Origin: Udaeobacter sp046731855
Lineage (GTDB): Bacteria; Verrucomicrobiota; Verrucomicrobiia; Chthoniobacterales; UBA10450
NCBI GenBank assembly: GCA_046731855.1
Contig: JBKPLX010000223.1
Location: 1-7,228 of the forward strand
Reading direction: 5' to 3'
DNA length: 7,228 nt
Shown here piece after piece: positions 5,843-7,228 of the stretch. The position numbers were made by a program, and so were the translations under genes. Each line of letters begins with the position of its first letter. Positions within the stretch are counted from its first letter, which is position 1. The notes beneath the pieces are model-generated. The model was not told where the DNA came from. It ran no database searches and was given only the letters and a program-made list of their open reading frames with translations.

Positions 5843-6841
5843 ATGAACAAGCTGCTGCTCTTGCTTAGTCTGATTGCGATCGACTGCGGCTGGGATAATC
5901 ACTCGATGCTAATTGCGCAGACGGAATCAGAGGCGAAAGCTTCGCCCTCTGCAACTGCCTCGGCGGCGGCCGAGGACGAAAACAAACCGCGAGTGCTGAA
6001 GACAAGTCCGCGCGGCACGTTTCGTGTCGTCAAGAATGGGGAGGATTTTTGGATTGTCACTGCGGCCGACGAAACGCAACGGACAAAGATGCATTCGGCG
6101 GACCTGGTGATCCCGGAGGAGTTTCGGTTTTCGCCGGACGAAAAGTGGTTGTATGTCGAACTGAGTCACGGGTCGTGTATGGCGGGCGCGGATCTTTACC
6201 AGAGAAGCGATAGCAAAGCTGCTGGATCTAACGACGTCGGACCGTTTCAGCCCATCGAGCCATCGCTCGAGGACGGCGCCTGGGCTGAAGCGCTGAAACA
6301 ACAGTTGTTCGCCGAGAATTTCGCCGAGCAAGGATTGTGCGCCATGGTTCGCTTCGGCGGGTGGAGCGACGATTCGGGCCGGCTACTGCTCATCATACGT
6401 GGCGGCGAATCGCGACGCGAAACGGTCGGGCGATACCTTTATTACAATACGCGCATCAATGGGTTCGAACTGACGCCTTACTTGCGCAAGGTCAACGCGG
6501 CGTCTGCGAAGTCGCATGAGATCAATGTTCTGGCTTGTGCGGAGCCGATCGGTCCCTTGCCCGACGAGGCGATGCTGAAACAGCAGTACGCCAGGATCGA
6601 TAAGAAGCTGAACGAGAATTATCAGAAGATGATTGCCAAAGCGGAGAAGGAGGACAGAGAGACCGTTGCCGAGCTCAAGCAATCGCAACGGCAATGGCTG
6701 AAGGCGCGCGATGCCGGGCTGCAGATTTACCTGGCGGCATTTCCGCCAGCGGAAAAGGAGCGAAGGCGATTACAGTTCCTAATCGATGCGTCGCGAGCCG
6801 AAGCGGAAACAGATGAGGAAGCAGCCGCAGCGGGTCAGTGA
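5843..6841 (+). CDS. Exported protein with C-terminal LprI/DUF1311-like domain
   Basis: I start at the ATG at 5843, which gives a 332-residue product with a basic N-terminus and hydrophobic core (MNKLLLLLSLIAI). A signal peptidase cut is plausible at LIA-QTE near residue 25. The frame is open further upstream to an ATG at 5723, but that lies in the insertion of the DinB relic and would bury the signal. After a low-complexity linker comes a beta-rich part (about 50-215) with FRVVKNGEDFWIV and FRFSPDEKWLYVELSHGS, reminiscent of a propeller blade. The C-terminal helical part (about 250-297) has IDKKLNENYQKM and LKQSQRQWLKARDAG, the LN-Y and QR-W-x-x-R pattern of LprI-type domains (DUF1311, PF07007). 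Proteins with this domain are exported; a few inhibit lysozyme, but most are uncharacterised. The cysteines common in LprI domains are absent here. No Shine-Dalgarno site is seen. Confidence 0.8.
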   Translation: MNKLLLLLSLIAIDCGWDNHSMLIAQTESEAKASPSATASAAAEDENKPRVLKTSPRGTFRVVKNGEDFWIVTAADETQRTKMHSADLVIPEEFRFSPDEKWLYVELSHGSCMAGADLYQRSDSKAAGSNDVGPFQPIEPSLEDGAWAEALKQQLFAENFAEQGLCAMVRFGGWSDDSGRLLLIIRGGESRRETVGRYLYYNTRINGFELTPYLRKVNAASAKSHEINVLACAEPIGPLPDEAMLKQQYARIDKKLNENYQKMIAKAEKEDRETVAELKQSQRQWLKARDAGLQIYLAAFPPAEKERRRLQFLIDASRAEAETDEEAAAAGQ

Positions 6842-7033
6842 TCCTCGACTCCTTGAACATTCTGTGACTGAAGCGAAAAGCGAGTGCGTGAGTATCTCGC
6901 AAAGATCGGCCGCCGCGGCGGTCTCGCCAGTTGACGTGATCTCACACGTTCGCACGCGAAACAGATGGTCGCGATCCGGAAAGCGAAGCCAGCGGCGTTT
7001 GCAGTGAACGATTTCCGTCGGCGAATACTCTGA
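6813..7033 (+). pseudogene. Decayed small basic protein gene of the IGRRGG type
   Basis: From the ATG at 6813, overlapping the end of the LprI-type gene by 29 bp, the frame reads MRKQPQRVSDPRLLEHS and continues to TEAKSE. It then shifts: the sense continues one frame away from 6884 as VREYLAKIGRRGGLAS, meets TGA at 6932-6934, and goes on as RDLTRSHAKQMVAIRKAK until TGA at 7031-7033. Losing one G from a run (GAGG to GAG near 6883) explains the frame change, and CGA to TGA explains the internal stop in SRRDLT. Small Lys/Arg-rich bacterial proteins combining DPRLLE, YLxxIGRRGG, SRR and MVxxREA are familiar to me but of unknown function. The end is uncertain: a second shift near 6989 would instead give RRLQ and TGA at 7005-7007. 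Confidence 0.5.
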
Positions 7034-7048
7034 GTCGACCAAAGTCTC

Positions 7049-7077
7049 TTGACAAAACGCGCGGAGCACGTAATAAA
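7049..7077 (+). promoter_or_regulatory. Sigma70-like promoter candidate
   Basis: A perfect TTGACA (-35, 7049-7054) is followed after 17 bases by AATAAA (7072-7077, four of six matches to TATAAT); TAATAA one base earlier is an alternative with a 16-base spacer. It points right, toward the window edge. No convincing gene start follows in the remaining 150 bases. From 7034 to 7228 I otherwise see only an unrecognised minus-strand frame entering from the right edge and stopping at 7143-7141. Confidence 0.45.
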
Positions 7078-7089
7078 TTTTGATTACGT
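7068..7089. promoter_or_regulatory. Inverted repeat over the -10 region (operator candidate)
   Basis: ACGTAAT (7068-7074) and ATTACGT (7083-7089) are perfect inverted arms separated by eight bases (AAATTTTG). The centre-to-centre layout of about 22 bp suits a dimeric repressor, and the left arm overlaps the -10 of the TTGACA promoter. It has no T-tract or GC-rich stem, so an operator is more likely than a terminator. The regulator is unknown. Confidence 0.4.
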
Positions 7090-7228
7090 CACCCGACGTC
7101 TCAACGCACTCTCGGCTGGCGTGAAAAACGGTCGAGGGGCTTAACTTTCGCTGAGACACCGCTTAGCGCGATCTCCAGATTCACCTGGGGCCTCGAGGTA
7201 TCTGAAGTGAGGCTGCTGGCAGAAGCAC

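Noticed and set aside
6779..7159. 126-codon minus-strand frame
   Set aside because: It overlaps the LprI-type gene in antisense, and the plus strand shows the IGRRGG-type peptide across the same bases.

Overview
This is a bacterial chromosomal window of moderately high GC. The gene families suggest a soil or freshwater Verrucomicrobiota-like organism, perhaps Spartobacteria or Chthoniobacterales: a long imperfect pentapeptide-repeat protein, secreted barrel and DinB-type proteins, and small IGRRGG proteins, mostly without clear Shine-Dalgarno sites. That placement is a low-to-moderate confidence inference; no rRNA or other marker gene is present.

Layout. (1) Positions 1-1943, minus strand: one uninterrupted reading frame of 647 codons that leaves the window at the left edge. 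It encodes an exported protein with eight tandem 47-residue pentapeptide-like repeats (141-bp DNA repeats at 342-1472). Its C-terminal membrane part is cut off. Long plus-strand frames over it are shadows. (2) Positions 1944-2228: divergent intergenic region. (3) Positions 2229-4313, plus strand: a two-gene operon of a membrane-anchored phospholipase D/cardiolipin-synthase-type enzyme with two complete HKD motifs and an endonuclease/exonuclease/phosphatase (EEP) protein. The pairing recalls clsB-ybhP of E. coli. (4) Positions 4314-5077: leader with inverted repeats, then a secreted four-cysteine beta-barrel-type protein with a GGTGRF motif. (5) Positions 5078-5842: a gene graveyard. It holds an in-frame duplicate of the last 36 conserved codons of the EEP gene, 999 bp downstream of the original, and a wrecked gene for a secreted DinB-family protein. 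That relic has lost its core, changed frame, and carries an 82-bp insertion between its NGM and VPPASR codons. (6) Positions 5843-6841: an exported protein with a C-terminal LprI/DUF1311-like helical domain. (7) Positions 6813-7033: a decayed small gene of IGRRGG type with one frameshift and one in-frame TGA, overlapping the end of the previous gene. (8) Positions 7034-7228: no gene recognised, but a good sigma70-like promoter with a perfect 7-bp-arm inverted repeat over its -10 region.

The intact genes concern the cell envelope: phospholipid head-group chemistry and three exported proteins. The most notable signals are the EEP tail duplication flanking the barrel gene, whose changes are largely synonymous, and the clean short insertion in the DinB relic. 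I found no convincing new multi-gene defence or mobile system in this window.
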